Of a stretch of DNA of 64,000 nt, positions 43,373 through 57,345 are shown piece after piece. Positions within the stretch are counted from its first letter, which is position 1. Each line of letters opens with the position of its first letter. The notes beneath the pieces were generated by a model. That model was not told the DNA's origin, did not search any database, and was given only the letters and a program-made list of their open reading frames with translations. This DNA is from Pseudoxanthomonas wuyuanensis (lineage in GTDB: Bacteria > Pseudomonadota > Gammaproteobacteria > Xanthomonadales > Xanthomonadaceae), in contig NZ_OCND01000001.1 in assembly GCF_900215535.1 (NCBI RefSeq), positions 1 through 64,000 on the forward strand, given 5' to 3'. The position numbers were made by a program, and so were the translations under genes.

Positions 43373-43999
43373 ATGATCATTCCAACCAAAGCCTTGAACC
43401 TGGTGCCGATGGTGGTCGAACAGACCAGCCGCGGCGAACGCGCCTACGACATCTACTCGCGCCTGCTGAAGGAACGCGTGATCTTCCTGGTCGGCGGCGT
43501 CGACGACCACGTCGCCAACGTCATCGTTGCGCAGATGCTGTTCCTGGAAGCGGAAAATCCCGAGAAGGACATCAGCTTCTACATCAACTCGCCCGGCGGC
43601 GTGGTCACCGCCGGCATGGCGATCTACGACACCATGCAGTACATCAAGCCGGACGTCAGCACCATCTGCGTCGGCCAGGCCGCCAGCATGGGCGCGCTGT
43701 TGCTGGCTTCCGGCGCCAAGGGCAAGCGTTATGCGCTGCCGAACTCGCGGGTGATGATCCATCAGCCGCTGGGCGGCTTCCAGGGCCAGGCGACCGATAT
43801 CGACATCCACGCGCGTGAAATCCTGACCCTGCGCGCGCGGCTGAACGAAATCCTCGCCCATCACACCGGCCAGTCGCTGGAAACCATCGCCCGCGACACC
43901 GAGCGCGACAACTTCAAGAGCGCGGTCGACGCGCAGGCCTACGGCCTGGTCGACCAGGTGCTGGAACGCCGCCCTGACGACTCCATCCAGGCGGCCTGA
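43373..43999 (+). CDS. clpP: ATP-dependent Clp protease proteolytic subunit
   Basis: 208 residues. Serine protease with catalytic Ser105 (GQAASMGA), His130 (MIHQPLGG) and an Asp near residue 179. It forms the barrel that ClpX or ClpA feeds. Followed after 126 bp by clpX. Confidence 0.98.
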   Translation: MIIPTKALNLVPMVVEQTSRGERAYDIYSRLLKERVIFLVGGVDDHVANVIVAQMLFLEAENPEKDISFYINSPGGVVTAGMAIYDTMQYIKPDVSTICVGQAASMGALLLASGAKGKRYALPNSRVMIHQPLGGFQGQATDIDIHAREILTLRARLNEILAHHTGQSLETIARDTERDNFKSAVDAQAYGLVDQVLERRPDDSIQAA

Positions 44000-44125
44000 C
44001 CGGCCTTGCGCCGGGCCTGTTCCGGCGGCATCTACCTCCATCGCACCTCCCGCCGACAGGGCGGGGGCGTGTGCTATTCTGCGATTGAAAGCCCGCCAGC
44101 GGGCAGGTGATTGGGTAAGCGAAGC

Positions 44126-45409
<1,284 letters not shown>

Positions 45410-45464
45410 GCCCGCCCGTGCAGCCTGCACAAGTGGCTGATTAGAAACGGGTTTAACGTTTCCT

Positions 45465-45493
45465 CTTGCATCCATACGGCAATGGCCCCATAA
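45465..45493 (+). promoter_or_regulatory. Sigma-32-like heat-shock promoter of lon
   Basis: CTTGCAT (45465-45471), 14 bp, then CCCCATAA (45486-45493), close to the sigma-32 consensus CTTGAAA / CCCCATnT. A palindrome AATGGCCCC-ATAAC-GGGGCCATT (45481-45503) covers the -10 region and could be a repressor site or the clpX terminator. Confidence 0.7.
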
Positions 45494-45544
45494 CGGGGCC
45501 ATTGGCATTTATGCCTGTCTTTCCGCAATCCGCTGGAGCCCCCC

Positions 45545-47986
<2,442 letters not shown>

Positions 47987-48046
47987 ACGCAGGTTTTCCG
48001 ACGAACGAAAAACCGGCGAAACCCGCGCCAATATTGGGTTTTGCGG

Positions 48047-48075
48047 TTGCGTGGTATTTTCACCGCTGGTATAAC
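48047..48075 (+). promoter_or_regulatory. Candidate sigma-70 promoter of hup
   Basis: TTGCGT (48047-48052), 17 bp, TATAAC (48070-48075), about 120 bp upstream of the HU gene. Confidence 0.55.
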
Positions 48076-48197
48076 AACGCCACCCGCGAGCGCGTCGGAA
48101 CGATGCGCGTCGCGGCAAAATAGATCGGATTGCCGGCGCACATCGCGTCCGCAGGTCCGGTTACACATCCGCGGATATTCCGCTCAGGGAGTAATTA

Positions 48198-48470
48198 ATG
48201 AACAAAACCGAATTGATTGATGCCGTTGCCGACGAAGCCGACATGTCCAAGGCCGAAGCCGGCCGTGCTGTCGATGCCGTCATCGCCAGCGTCACCAAGG
48301 CTCTGAAGAAGGGCGACACCGTGACCCTCGTCGGCTTCGGTACCTTCCAGGTCCGCGAGCGCGCCGCCCGTACCGGCCGCAACCCCAAGACCGGCGACAC
48401 CATCAAGATCGAAGCCTCCAAGAACCCTGCGTTCAAGGCTGGCAAAGCGCTGAAGGATGCCGTAAACTAA
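48198..48470 (+). CDS. hup: DNA-binding protein HU
   Basis: 90 residues, the usual HU length. [18 protein letters not shown] at the N-terminus and the DNA-arm region [19 protein letters not shown] nucleoid protein that bends DNA. Downstream of lon, as in E. coli (hupB). Confidence 0.98.
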   Translation: MNKTELIDAVADEADMSKAEAGRAVDAVIASVTKALKKGDTVTLVGFGTFQVRERAARTGRNPKTGDTIKIEASKNPAFKAGKALKDAVN

Positions 48471-48481
48471 TCGACTCGCTT

Positions 48482-48556
48482 GGGTGCTTAGCTCAGCGGT
48501 AGAGCGTCGCCCTTACAAGGCGAGGGTCGGGGGTTCGAAACCCTCAGCACCCACCA
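48482..48556 (+). tRNA. tRNA-Val (TAC)
   Basis: Acceptor GGGTGCT/AGCACCC, anticodon TAC in TCGCCCTTACAAGGCGA, encoded CCA; 11 bp after the hup stop. Confidence 0.97.
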
Positions 48557-48642
48557 TCCCGGGGCGATGCGACGGCAGACGAAAAAATCTCGGTAGCTAT
48601 AGCCGAAATATCGAAGTCGCCGTACAATAGCTGTCTCAAAGC

Positions 48643-48719
48643 GGAGTGGTAGTTCAGTCGGTTAGAATGCTGGCCTGTCACGCCGGAGGTCGCGGGTTCG
48701 AGTCCCGTCCACTCCGCCA
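48643..48719 (+). tRNA. tRNA-Asp (GTC)
   Basis: Acceptor GGAGTGG/CCACTCC, anticodon GTC in CCTGTCACG, encoded CCA. Confidence 0.97.
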
Positions 48720-48730
48720 CTTATTTTCAG

Positions 48731-48755
48731 AAAGCCCGCGAAAGCGGGCTTTTTG
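48731..48755 (+). terminator. Terminator after tRNA-Asp
   Basis: AAGCCCGC-GAAA-GCGGGCTT followed by a T run. Confidence 0.92.
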
Positions 48756-48890
48756 TTTGCCTGGAGCCGGAGGCCGGATTCAGCCGCGCCCGGGCCGTCG
48801 GCCGGCAGGCCGTTCCCGCCCGGGCGGGCGGCGGAAACCGCTCAACCGCGGTAAACTGCATGGCTTAACGAAATCAGGCTCCGTGCACCG

Positions 48891-50864
48891 ATGCTGCAAA
48901 AACTCCGCGACAAGACCACCGGCTGGATCGCCACCCTCATCCTCGGTTTGCTGATCGTCCCGTTCGCCTTCGTCGGCGTGAACGAATACATGGGCGGCGG
49001 CGCCGCCAACGATGTGGCCACGGTCGAAGCGCCGCCGAGCTGGTGGCAGTCCGCGCCGGCCTGGTGGCCGTTGTCGATGCTATGGCAGAGCAAGGAAGTC
49101 ACGCTGGACGAATTCCGCACCGAGTTCGAACAGGTACGCGCGCAGGAGCGCCAGCGGTTGGGCGAAAGCTTCGACCCGCGCGAGTTCGAGAGCAAGGAAA
49201 ACAAGCTGAAGGTGCTGCAGCAGCTGATCGACCGCAAGGTGCTGTCGCTGGCTTCCGAACGCGCCGGCATCGTGATCGGCAATGCCGCGGTGGCCAAGGC
49301 TATCGCGGCCGAGCCGGCATTCCAGGTGGACGGCAAGTTCAATGCCGAGCGCTATCAGTTGCTGCTGTCGTCGCAGGTGCCGGCGCTGACGCCGCTCAAG
49401 TTCGAGGAACAGCAGCGCGAGCAGCTGAAGATGCTGGTGATTCCGCAGGGCATCAGCGAGTCCGATTTCGTCACCGCATCCGAACTGGACCGCCTGCTCA
49501 AACTGCTGGGCGAAACCCGCGACGTCACCATGGCCATACTGCCGCCGGCCGAGGCCGATACCGCGCCGGTCAGCGACGCCGACATCAAGGCCTGGTACGA
49601 CAGCCATGGCAACGACTTCCGCCAGCCCGAATCGGTGGCGCTGGAATATGTGGAGATCAACGCGGCCAACCTGCCGGCGGCTGCGCCTGACGAGGCGGCG
49701 CTGCGCAAGCGCTACGAAGACGAAAAGGCGCGTTTTGTCGCGCCCGAGGAGCGGTTGGCTGCACATATCCTGATTGCCGCGCCGGCCGACGCCGACGCCG
49801 CAACGCTGAAGGCGGCGGAAGAAAAGGCTGCGGCGCTGGCGCAACAGGCCAGGAGTGGCGCGGATTTTGCCGCTCTGGCGCGAGCCAACTCCGAAGACCC
49901 CGGTTCCAAGGACGCCGGCGGCGAACTGCCGTGGGTGGCGCGCGATGGCTCCATGGTCAAGCCGTTCGAAGATGCGCTGTTTTCGATGCAGGCCGGAGAA
50001 ATCAGCGCGCCGGTGAAGACCGACTACGGTTACCACGTACTGAAGCTCAACGACATCCGCGGCGGCGGTGGCCGCAGTTTCGAGGAAGTGCGCGATGAGC
50101 TGGCCAGCGAGCAGGCCGCCAGCGAATCCGAACGCGCCTATAACGATGTTGCCGGGCGTCTGGTCAACGAGGTGTTGAAGAATCCGACCGAGCTGGCGCC
50201 GGCGGCGAAAGCGATGGATCTGCCGGTACAGCAGTTGGGACCGTTCCCGCGCAACGCGCCGACCGGCATTGCGCTGAATCCGGCGGTGTTGCGTGCGGCG
50301 TTCTCCGACACGCTGGTGCAGGATGGCACCGTCAGCGACCCGATCGAGCTTGCGCCCAATCACAGCGTGGTCATCCGGGTCACCCAGCACACGCCGGAAC
50401 AGGCGCAGCCGCTGGAGAAGGTCCGCGACGCGGTGATTGCCGCCGTGCGCGCCGACCGCCAGCGGAAGGCCGCAGAAGCGGCGGCCGATGCGGTGATCGC
50501 GCGGGTGCAGAAAGGCGAGAAGCTGCCGGACATCGCCAGCAGCGAAAAGCTGCAGAGCGGCGAACTGCCGGGCTTGCAGCGCGGCATGCCGATGCCGTCG
50601 CCGGAAGCCAACGAAGCGATTTTTGCCGCACAACCGCCGGCCGAAGGCAAGCCGTCGGTGGGGAAGGTCGAACTGGGCAACGGCACCTATGCGGTCTTCG
50701 TGGTCGACAAGGTCAACCAGGCCGATCCCAAGGAAGTGCCGGCCGAGCAGCGCACGATGCTGCAGCAGCAGCTGACCCAGCTCAGTGGCGTTGGCGCCAC
50801 CCAGGCCTACATCGACGCCATGCGCAAGCGGTTCAAGGTCAAGGTGATGGAGGAGCGGCTCTGA
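48891..50864 (+). CDS. ppiD: Periplasmic peptidyl-prolyl isomerase PpiD
   Basis: 657 residues. One N-terminal membrane anchor (about 12-32), a SurA-like N-domain and a parvulin domain at about 285-390 (ERLAAHILIA ... FAALARANSEDPGSKDAGGEL). It assists folding of proteins leaving the Sec channel. Same position after lon/hup as in E. coli. Confidence 0.95.
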   Translation: MLQKLRDKTTGWIATLILGLLIVPFAFVGVNEYMGGGAANDVATVEAPPSWWQSAPAWWPLSMLWQSKEVTLDEFRTEFEQVRAQERQRLGESFDPREFESKENKLKVLQQLIDRKVLSLASERAGIVIGNAAVAKAIAAEPAFQVDGKFNAERYQLLLSSQVPALTPLKFEEQQREQLKMLVIPQGISESDFVTASELDRLLKLLGETRDVTMAILPPAEADTAPVSDADIKAWYDSHGNDFRQPESVALEYVEINAANLPAAAPDEAALRKRYEDEKARFVAPEERLAAHILIAAPADADAATLKAAEEKAAALAQQARSGADFAALARANSEDPGSKDAGGELPWVARDGSMVKPFEDALFSMQAGEISAPVKTDYGYHVLKLNDIRGGGGRSFEEVRDELASEQAASESERAYNDVAGRLVNEVLKNPTELAPAAKAMDLPVQQLGPFPRNAPTGIALNPAVLRAAFSDTLVQDGTVSDPIELAPNHSVVIRVTQHTPEQAQPLEKVRDAVIAAVRADRQRKAAEAAADAVIARVQKGEKLPDIASSEKLQSGELPGLQRGMPMPSPEANEAIFAAQPPAEGKPSVGKVELGNGTYAVFVVDKVNQADPKEVPAEQRTMLQQQLTQLSGVGATQAYIDAMRKRFKVKVMEERL

Positions 50865-50882
50865 GCCGCTTTCCATAGCCCC

Positions 50883-50913
50883 AAAAAAAGCCCGGGATTG
50901 CCCGGGCTTTTTT
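50883..50913. terminator. Bidirectional terminator between ppiD and fabI
   Basis: AAAAAAGCCCGGG / CCCGGGCTTTTTT stem with a 3-4 nt loop, flanked by A and T runs; serves both convergent genes. Confidence 0.93.
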
Positions 50914-50935
50914 ATGGAAGCCGGACGGCGGCGCG

Positions 50936-51730
50936 CTACTCGCCGTCGCCGAGCCCGGTCATGCCGACGATGCTGTAGCCGCCGTCCACGTAGGTGACTT
51001 CGCCGGTGACGCCGGCGGCCAGGTCCGAGCACAGGAATGCGCCGACGTTGCCGACGTCCTCGATGGTGACGGTGCGGCGGATGGGGGCGTTCTGCTCGAC
51101 ATGCCCGAGAATCTTGCGGAAGCCGCCGATGCCGGCGGCGGCCAGCGTCTTGATGGGGCCTGCGGAGATGGCGTTGACGCGGATGCCTTCCGGGCCCAGG
51201 TTCAGCGCCAGGTAGCGGACCGTGGCTTCCAGGCTGGCCTTGGCCACGCCCATCACGTTGTAGTTCTGCAGCGCGCGCTCGGCGCCCAGATAGCTGAGCG
51301 TCAGTACGGCGCCGTTGCGGCCCTGCATCAGCGGGCGCGCCGCCTTGGCCAGCGCGGCCAGCGAATAGGCCGAGATGTCATGGGCCAGGGCGAAGTTCTC
51401 GCGGGTCAGGCCATCGAGGAACTGGCCGGTGATCGCTTCGCGCGGGGCGAAAGCGATGGCGTGGACCAGGATGTCGAAACCGTCCCAGCGCTGGCCCAGC
51501 GCATCGAAGCAGGCGGCGATCTGGGCATCGTCGGCCACATCCAGCGGCAGCACGATATCGCTGCCGAACTCGGCGGCGGCTTTCTCCACGCGCGACTTGA
51601 GCTTGTCGTTCTGGTAGGTGAAAGCCAGTTCGGCGCCTTCGCGATGCATCGCCTCGGCGATACCGGAGGCGATCGAGCGTTCGCTGGCGATACCGGTGAT
51701 CAGGGCGCGCTTGCCTTGCAGAAAACCCAT
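50936..51730 (-). CDS. fabI: Enoyl-[acyl-carrier-protein] reductase FabI
   Basis: 264 residues from the ATG at 51730. SDR fold with [15 protein letters not shown] for NADH and the catalytic Tyr-x6-Lys in [15 protein letters not shown]. It carries out the last step of fatty-acid elongation and is the usual target of triclosan. Not next to V/K-type isoforms. Confidence 0.97.
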   Translation of the reverse strand: MGFLQGKRALITGIASERSIASGIAEAMHREGAELAFTYQNDKLKSRVEKAAAEFGSDIVLPLDVADDAQIAACFDALGQRWDGFDILVHAIAFAPREAITGQFLDGLTRENFALAHDISAYSLAALAKAARPLMQGRNGAVLTLSYLGAERALQNYNVMGVAKASLEATVRYLALNLGPEGIRVNAISAGPIKTLAAAGIGGFRKILGHVEQNAPIRRTVTIEDVGNVGAFLCSDLAAGVTGEVTYVDGGYSIVGMTGLGDGE

Positions 51731-51797
51731 GGACGTTCTCACTGATTGAGCAATCGCTCTATTTTGCCACGGCCCAGCCGCAATCGCTTGCGCGCGG

Positions 51798-53063
51798 TCA
51801 GGGGACGCCGGTAGCGGCCTGGCGCGACGCGTCCTCGTCCACCTTCAGCACCATGCCAGGGCGCAGCACGCTGTCGGCCTTCAGCCCGTTGCGAAGCAGC
51901 AGTTGCCGCGGCGTGATGCCGTAGCGGCGGGCGATGAGCCAGGCCGATTCGCCGCTGCGGACGGTATGCGCGCGCAGTCTTGCCGCCGTGTCGGCGGTTG
52001 GCCTGCCGGCAGCAGGGGCCGGCGGCGCGCCAGCGGCGCCGGGCGGCGCGGCAACCGGGGGCGCGTTGCCGGTGGGCTGGACGGCAAGCGCGGCGGCCTC
52101 CAGGGCGGACGTGCGGCCGGTGACGGGCGCCAGCACCCGCATCGGCCGATCACCGCGGCTGAAGGCGTCGGCCAGCGCCGGATTGAGCCGGCGCAGCAGG
52201 GCGGCATCGTGGCCGTTTTCGGCGGCCCAGCGTTCCAGGCTGGCGGTGCCTTTCGGCCAGGCATGCGCGGCCAGCCGCGGCACCGGCCGGTCCAGTTGCT
52301 GCAACCATTCGTCGCGGTCGTCGGCCTGCTGGAAGATGCAGGCCAGGGCATGCAGCTTTTCGACATAGGCGTAGGTGATGCCGGCCAGACCCGGCAGTTC
52401 GGCCGGGCGCGCGTTCTGCGCGTTCATGCCGGCCCGGCGCATCGATTGCAGGATGCGGTACTCGCCGGCGTTGTAGGCCATCACCGCCAGCCGCCAGTCG
52501 CCGCCGAACATGCCATGCAAGGTCTTCAGGTAGCGCACCGCGGCGCGGGTGGAATCGACCGGCGACAGGCGCCCGTCGTAGCCGCCGCGGATCGGGATGT
52601 TGTGGTTGCGCGCGGTGACGCCAATGAACTGCCAGAGGCCGGCCGGGCCGTTGGGGTTGCGCGCACCCGGCTTATAGCCGCTTTCGACGAACGGAATCAG
52701 CGCGTATTCGGTAGGCAGGTGCGCTTCGCGCAGCGCGTCGACCACGTAGCCGAACAGCGGCAGCAGGTCGTCGTCGGGCTTGACCAGGCGTCCGGGTGCA
52801 TGGCTGAACTGTTTTTTCCAGCGGCCGCTGCTGGCGTCCGCATCGCATTCCGGCTCGGCCAGGCCGTCGCGGAAACGCTGGTAGATTTCCAGGCCGTTGG
52901 TCTGCCAATTGAGCGGCAGCGAATCCAGCGGGATAGGCGGCACCTCGGGCAGTGCGGGGGCGGTACTGGCGGGCGATGCCGGTGGCGGCGGTTCGGCCGC
53001 AGGCGCCGGACCGGCCAGCAGCGCCAGCCACAGCGGCCATGCCGGCAGGCACCGGCGGCTCAT
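51798..53063 (-). CDS. mltD: Membrane-bound lytic transglycosylase, MltD-like, with LysM
   Basis: 421 residues from the ATG at 53063. Signal peptide (about 1-22), Pro-rich linker, transglycosylase domain with catalytic Glu in [15 protein letters not shown] and the GLWQF and [10 protein letters not shown] motifs, and one C-terminal LysM ([17 protein letters not shown]). No lipobox is evident. It cleaves peptidoglycan strands. The start overlaps the gloB stop by 4 bp, the gloB-mltD order of E. coli. Confidence 0.93.
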   Translation of the reverse strand: MSRRCLPAWPLWLALLAGPAPAAEPPPPASPASTAPALPEVPPIPLDSLPLNWQTNGLEIYQRFRDGLAEPECDADASSGRWKKQFSHAPGRLVKPDDDLLPLFGYVVDALREAHLPTEYALIPFVESGYKPGARNPNGPAGLWQFIGVTARNHNIPIRGGYDGRLSPVDSTRAAVRYLKTLHGMFGGDWRLAVMAYNAGEYRILQSMRRAGMNAQNARPAELPGLAGITYAYVEKLHALACIFQQADDRDEWLQQLDRPVPRLAAHAWPKGTASLERWAAENGHDAALLRRLNPALADAFSRGDRPMRVLAPVTGRTSALEAAALAVQPTGNAPPVAAPPGAAGAPPAPAAGRPTADTAARLRAHTVRSGESAWLIARRYGITPRQLLLRNGLKADSVLRPGMVLKVDEDASRQAATGVP

Positions 53064-53839
53064 GCGCGAAAACCGTCCTTCCACCGCCGCAATTCGGCGA
53101 AGGTCTCCACGCGGTCCGCCGGCGCGCGGCCCAGCCGGCGGCCAACCGCGTCCCGTACCGCGGGCGAATCGACGCGCAGGAACGGATTGCAGGCGGTCTC
53201 GCTGGCGAGCGTGGTGGGCAGGGTGGGGCGTCCGGCTTGGCGCATGGCCTGGGCTTCCTCGGTACGGCGACGCAGAGCGTCGTTAGCGGGATCGACGGTG
53301 CGGGCGAACGCCGCGTTGGCCAGGGTGTACTCATGGCCGCAGCAGACTGCCGTCTGGTCCGGCAACGCGGCCAGACTGTCCAGCGAAGCCAGCATCTGTG
53401 CGGGGGTACCTTCGAACATGCGCCCACAGCCCAGGCTGAACAGCGTGTCGCCGCAGAACAGGTGCGGCTGGCCGTTGTCGCTGCCGCCGTGGAAGGCGAT
53501 GTGGCTGGAGGTATGGCCCGGCACCGCCAGCACCGACAATCGCCAGCGCTTGACGGCGATCTGCGAACCGGCGCCGACGCGCTCGCTGGCGTCCTGGATA
53601 CGGGCGTCCTCCGGCGCGAACACCGGCAGGGTCGGCCAGCGTTCGCGCAGCGCCGGCACGCCGCCGCAGTGGTCCGGATGGTGATGGGTCACCAACACCG
53701 CCGCCGGCCACAGCCCGTGCGCGGTCGCCGCCAGCACCGGCGCGGCTTCGCCCGGATCGACGATCAGCGCATCGCCGTCGTCGTCCACCAGCGCCCAGAT
53801 GTAGTTGTCTTCGAAGGCGGGAATGGCTAGCAGGCGCAT
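53060..53839 (-). CDS. gloB: Hydroxyacylglutathione hydrolase (glyoxalase II)
   Basis: 259 residues from the ATG at 53839. Metal-binding THHHPDHCGG, HTSSHIAF, FCGDTLFSLGCGRMFEG and CGHEYTLAN. It splits S-lactoylglutathione to lactate and glutathione in methylglyoxal detoxification. Coupled to mltD and divergent from the methyltransferase gene. Confidence 0.97.
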   Translation of the reverse strand: MRLLAIPAFEDNYIWALVDDDGDALIVDPGEAAPVLAATAHGLWPAAVLVTHHHPDHCGGVPALRERWPTLPVFAPEDARIQDASERVGAGSQIAVKRWRLSVLAVPGHTSSHIAFHGGSDNGQPHLFCGDTLFSLGCGRMFEGTPAQMLASLDSLAALPDQTAVCCGHEYTLANAAFARTVDPANDALRRRTEEAQAMRQAGRPTLPTTLASETACNPFLRVDSPAVRDAVGRRLGRAPADRVETFAELRRWKDGFRA

Positions 53840-53893
53840 GGCGAGGCTCGGAAGGTCGGGCGCGCGGGGGCGGGGTCCACTACAATTCCGACC

Positions 53894-54547
53894 ATGCCTG
53901 CCTTCGCGTTCAACCGTCAACCCGTTGCCCTGGGATGGTTCGATACGGCGGCAGGCGAATCGCTGCTGACCGCCGAGCAAACGGTCATCGCCGCCGCGTT
54001 GAGCGGCCCGACCCCGCAACCCTGGCTGTGGCTGGCTCCGGAAACCGCGGCCGCGCCCGCCTTGCCGCCGCTCAAGGCCCGCGGTTTGCGGCTGCAAGCC
54101 GCAGATGGCGGCTTCAGCGGTCCGGTGCGCTGCGGACTGCCGCTGCCGCTGCATGGCGAGTCGTTCGACCGCATCGTCGTTCAGCATGCGCACGAATACG
54201 CCGATGGCGAGCTGCTGGAAGAATGCGAGCGGTTGCTGGCCCCCGGCGGCCGCCTGTGGCTGTTCAGCCTGAACCCGTTGAGCCCGTACCGGTGGCGTTG
54301 GCGCAAGGCCGGCCTGATTGCCCGCAACGCCGCCGGCTGGCGCCTGCGGCTGCAGGCGGTCGGCCTGCAGGTCGCCACGCCGGCCAGCCATCTGGGGCCG
54401 CTGTGGCGCATCAGGCACGACCGCGTCGGCAGTCAGCCGACGGGGTTGCGAGCGGTCTGCCTGTTGCAGGCGCAGAAGCGCGCATCGGCGATGATTCCCC
54501 CTTCTCCCGCCCGGCGCCGTTGGCACCCTGGCGCAGCCACCGCATGA
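53894..54547 (+). CDS. SAM-dependent methyltransferase, YafS-like
   Basis: 217 residues. Divergent class I methyltransferase with [32 protein letters not shown] in the motif II-III region; the first glycine-rich loop is poor. In E. coli the equivalent position between gloB and rnhA is held by yafS. Substrate unknown. A TACAAT element just upstream of the ATG could be its -10, implying a very short leader. Confidence 0.82.
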   Translation: MPAFAFNRQPVALGWFDTAAGESLLTAEQTVIAAALSGPTPQPWLWLAPETAAAPALPPLKARGLRLQAADGGFSGPVRCGLPLPLHGESFDRIVVQHAHEYADGELLEECERLLAPGGRLWLFSLNPLSPYRWRWRKAGLIARNAAGWRLRLQAVGLQVATPASHLGPLWRIRHDRVGSQPTGLRAVCLLQAQKRASAMIPPSPARRRWHPGAATA

Positions 54548-54560
54548 GATCGAAAGCTGC

Positions 54561-55013
54561 ATGAAAGAAATCAGTATCCACACCGACGGCTCCTGCCTCG
54601 GTAACCCCGGCCCGGGCGGCTGGGCAGCGCTGCTGCGCTACCAGGACAAGGAACGCGAACTGGCCGGCGGCGAAGCGCAGACCACCAACAACCGGATGGA
54701 GCTGATGGCGGCCATCGTTGCGCTGGAGACGCTGACCGAGCCCTGCGCCATCGCCCTGTACATCGATTCCCAGTACGTGCGCCAGGGCATCACCGAATGG
54801 ATGCCGAACTGGGTGCGGCGCAACTGGAAGACCGCCGGCGGCGACCCGGTCAAGAACCGCGACCTGTGGGAACGCCTGCATGCGGCCACCCAGCGCCACC
54901 GGATCGACTGGCACTGGGTCAAGGGCCACAACGGCGATCCGGACAACGAACGGGTGGACGTACTGGCGCGCAATCAGGCGCTCAGGTTCCGCGCCGGCAC
55001 GCCGGTAAACTGA
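54561..55013 (+). CDS. rnhA: Ribonuclease HI
   Basis: 150 residues. Active-site carboxylates in [21 protein letters not shown] and IDSQYVR, with the late [13 protein letters not shown]. It removes RNA from RNA-DNA hybrids. Next to dnaQ as in E. coli, but a GNAT gene intervenes. Confidence 0.98.
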   Translation: MKEISIHTDGSCLGNPGPGGWAALLRYQDKERELAGGEAQTTNNRMELMAAIVALETLTEPCAIALYIDSQYVRQGITEWMPNWVRRNWKTAGGDPVKNRDLWERLHAATQRHRIDWHWVKGHNGDPDNERVDVLARNQALRFRAGTPVN

Positions 55014-55017
55014 GCGC

Positions 55018-55551
55018 ATGACCACTGCCGTGCTTGAAACCGAGCGGTTGAGCCTGTTCCGGTTGTCGGAACGCTCGCCGGAAGATTGCGCGTTCACGCT
55101 GCGCCAGCTCAACGAGCCGTCGTTTCTGCGCAATATCGGCGATCGCGGGGTGCGCACGCTGGAGCAGGCGCGCGACTACGTGTTCTCCCGGATGGTCAGC
55201 AGCTATCGCAGCCATGGCTACGGCCTGTACGGAGTGCGGCTGAAGACGACCGGGCAAACCATCGGCAGTTGCGGCCTTATCCGGCGCGATGCCCTGGATG
55301 CGCCGGATCTGGGCTACGCGCTGCTGCCCGAATTCGAATCGTGCGGCTACGCCTCCGAAGCGGCCGCCGGCGTGCTGGCGCATGCGCGCACGACGTTGGG
55401 CCTGCACCGGATCCTGGCCATCACCGATCCGGCCAATGCAGGCTCGATCCGGGTACTGGAAAAACTCGGCTTCCGGTTCGAGAAAATGGTGCGGCTGCCG
55501 GCCGAGGATATCGACCTGAAGCTGTTCGTATCAGATGTAGCGGAGAGTTAG
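55018..55551 (+). CDS. GNAT family acetyltransferase, RimJ/RimL-like
   Basis: 177 residues. LETERLSLFRLSE start, GYALLPEFESCGYASEAAAGVL as the acetyl-CoA loop and NAGSIRVLEKLGFRFE at the end, typical of the RimJ/RimL class. It starts 4 bp after rnhA and ends 10 bp before dnaQ, so it is in the same operon. Confidence 0.9.
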   Translation: MTTAVLETERLSLFRLSERSPEDCAFTLRQLNEPSFLRNIGDRGVRTLEQARDYVFSRMVSSYRSHGYGLYGVRLKTTGQTIGSCGLIRRDALDAPDLGYALLPEFESCGYASEAAAGVLAHARTTLGLHRILAITDPANAGSIRVLEKLGFRFEKMVRLPAEDIDLKLFVSDVAES

Positions 55552-55561
55552 AGCAACCGAC

Positions 55562-56299
55562 ATGCGCCAGATCATCCTCGATACCGAAACCACCGGCCTG
55601 GAATGGAAAAAGGGCAACCGCGTGGTCGAAATCGGCTGCGTCGAACTGCTGGAGCGCCGGCCCAGCGGGCGCACCTACCACCAGTACATCAATCCGCAGC
55701 GCGATTTCGAGCAGGGCGCGGCCGAGGTGACCGGGTTGAGTCTGGATTTTCTCAGCGACAAGCCGCTGTTTGCCGACATCGCCGATGAGTTCCTGGCCTT
55801 TGTCGACGGGGCCGAACTGATCATCCACAACGCGGCGTTCGATATCGGTTTCCTCGATTACGAGCTGTCGCTGCTGGGCGAGCGCTATGGGCGCATGCGC
55901 GACCGGGTGCAGGTGGAAGATTCGCTGCTGTTGGCCCGGCAACGCTTCCCCGGCCAGCGCAATTCGCTGGATGCGCTGTGCAAGCGGCTGGGGGTGGACA
56001 ACGCCCACCGCCAACTGCACGGCGCGCTGCTGGATGCCCAGCTGCTGTGCGATGTCTATCTGAACCTGACCGCCGGCCAGCGCGAAATCGGCTTTGGCGG
56101 CATGGACGAGCCCGGCCAGGCGACGACCAGCGTCGTTCAGGTATTCACGACCGTCGCCGCCGGCCCGCGCCCGCGCGTACAACCCTCCGCCGAAGAACTG
56201 GCTGCGCACGAAGCCCGGCTGGCCAAGCTGCGCAAGAAGGCCGGCGGGCAATGCCTTTGGGACGACCCTGAAGCCCTGCTGGAGGCGGCGGCAGTCTGA
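55562..56299 (+). CDS. dnaQ: DNA polymerase III epsilon subunit
   Basis: 245 residues. Exonuclease motifs ILDTETTGL (Exo I), HNAAFDIGFLDYE (Exo II) and HGALLDAQLL (Exo III with the DnaQ-H pattern). It proofreads for Pol III. The C-terminal tail (about 180-245) should bind the alpha subunit. Confidence 0.97.
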   Translation: MRQIILDTETTGLEWKKGNRVVEIGCVELLERRPSGRTYHQYINPQRDFEQGAAEVTGLSLDFLSDKPLFADIADEFLAFVDGAELIIHNAAFDIGFLDYELSLLGERYGRMRDRVQVEDSLLLARQRFPGQRNSLDALCKRLGVDNAHRQLHGALLDAQLLCDVYLNLTAGQREIGFGGMDEPGQATTSVVQVFTTVAAGPRPRVQPSAEELAAHEARLAKLRKKAGGQCLWDDPEALLEAAAV

Positions 56300-56443
56300 G
56301 CGGCGGTAGGTCGCCGGCGCGAGCCGGGCGGCCGAGATGCCCGAGCGAAGATTTCCTCCTGCCGCTTGCGGGGGGCGAGGTCGTATTGGGCAAGGGGCCG
56401 ACCCCGCGAGCGAGGGAGAGGGGCTTGATTGAGCGCCGCAGGG

Positions 56444-57148
56444 CTACTGGCAGCGCACCAGAATGGCGGTGACGTTGTCCGAGCCGCCGCCGTCCAGCGC
56501 CGCGGCAATCAGCGTGTCCACGCATTCCTGCGCGCTGCAGTCGTTGTGGCTCAGCGTCTCGGCGATGCCCGAATCGTCCACTTCCTCGGTCAGCCCGTCG
56601 CTGCACAGCAGCAACTGCATGCCCGGGCGCAGATCGCCCGTCATCGTTTCCACGTTCAGATGGCGCGGGTCGGTGACGCCCAGCGCCTGGGTGACCACGT
56701 TGCGGTGCGGGTGCGAGCGCGCCTGCTCGCTGGTCAGTGCGCCCTGGGCGATCAGTTCCTGCACGTAGCTGTGGTCCTGGCTGAGCTGGGCCAGCTGGCC
56801 GTCGCGCCACAGGTAGGCGCGGCTGTCGCCGACCCAGGCCACCTCGAAACGGTTGCCATGCACGCGCGCGGCGACCACGGTGGTGCCCATCGGCAGGGTG
56901 TCGTTGCGGCGCCTTGAGGTGCGGATGATTTCCTCGTCGGCGATGCGGATGGCCTGCGCCAGCGGAGTGCCGTCGCGGATCTCGCGCACGATGGTTTCGC
57001 GCGCCAGCGCACTTGCCACCTCACCGCAGGCGTGCCCTCCCATCCCGTCGGCCACCAGCCACAGTCCCAGCTCGCTGTCGCCGTAGTAGGTGTCCTCGTT
57101 GAGTTCCCGTCGCAGGCCGACGTGGGTGATATGCCCGAATTCGATCAT
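56444..57148 (-). CDS. PP2C-family Ser/Thr phosphatase
   Basis: 234 residues from the ATG at 57148. Metal-binding Asp motifs NEDTYYGD, VADGMGGH, VGDSRAYL, CSDGLTEEVDD and GGSDNVTAIL, the Stp1-type bacterial PP2C pattern. It probably counters a Hanks-type kinase or acts in secretion signalling; no kinase gene is in the window. Confidence 0.94.
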   Translation of the reverse strand: MIEFGHITHVGLRRELNEDTYYGDSELGLWLVADGMGGHACGEVASALARETIVREIRDGTPLAQAIRIADEEIIRTSRRRNDTLPMGTTVVAARVHGNRFEVAWVGDSRAYLWRDGQLAQLSQDHSYVQELIAQGALTSEQARSHPHRNVVTQALGVTDPRHLNVETMTGDLRPGMQLLLCSDGLTEEVDDSGIAETLSHNDCSAQECVDTLIAAALDGGGSDNVTAILVRCQ

Positions 57149-57345
57149 GGTGCCCTGATTGTAAGAGACGGGAATATCCTTACCCGTGTACACGGAATCA
57201 TCCCGGGGAAGCGGACACCGGGCAAGGCTGAAGTGCTCGATCGCCGGATTCCGGTATGGATTGGGTCATCGAACAGGCCTATGGCTTGTCCGCAGCAGGT
57301 GCGACCCGTATCATTCTCGCCCCCGGCCGCGGCCGGGGAACCACC

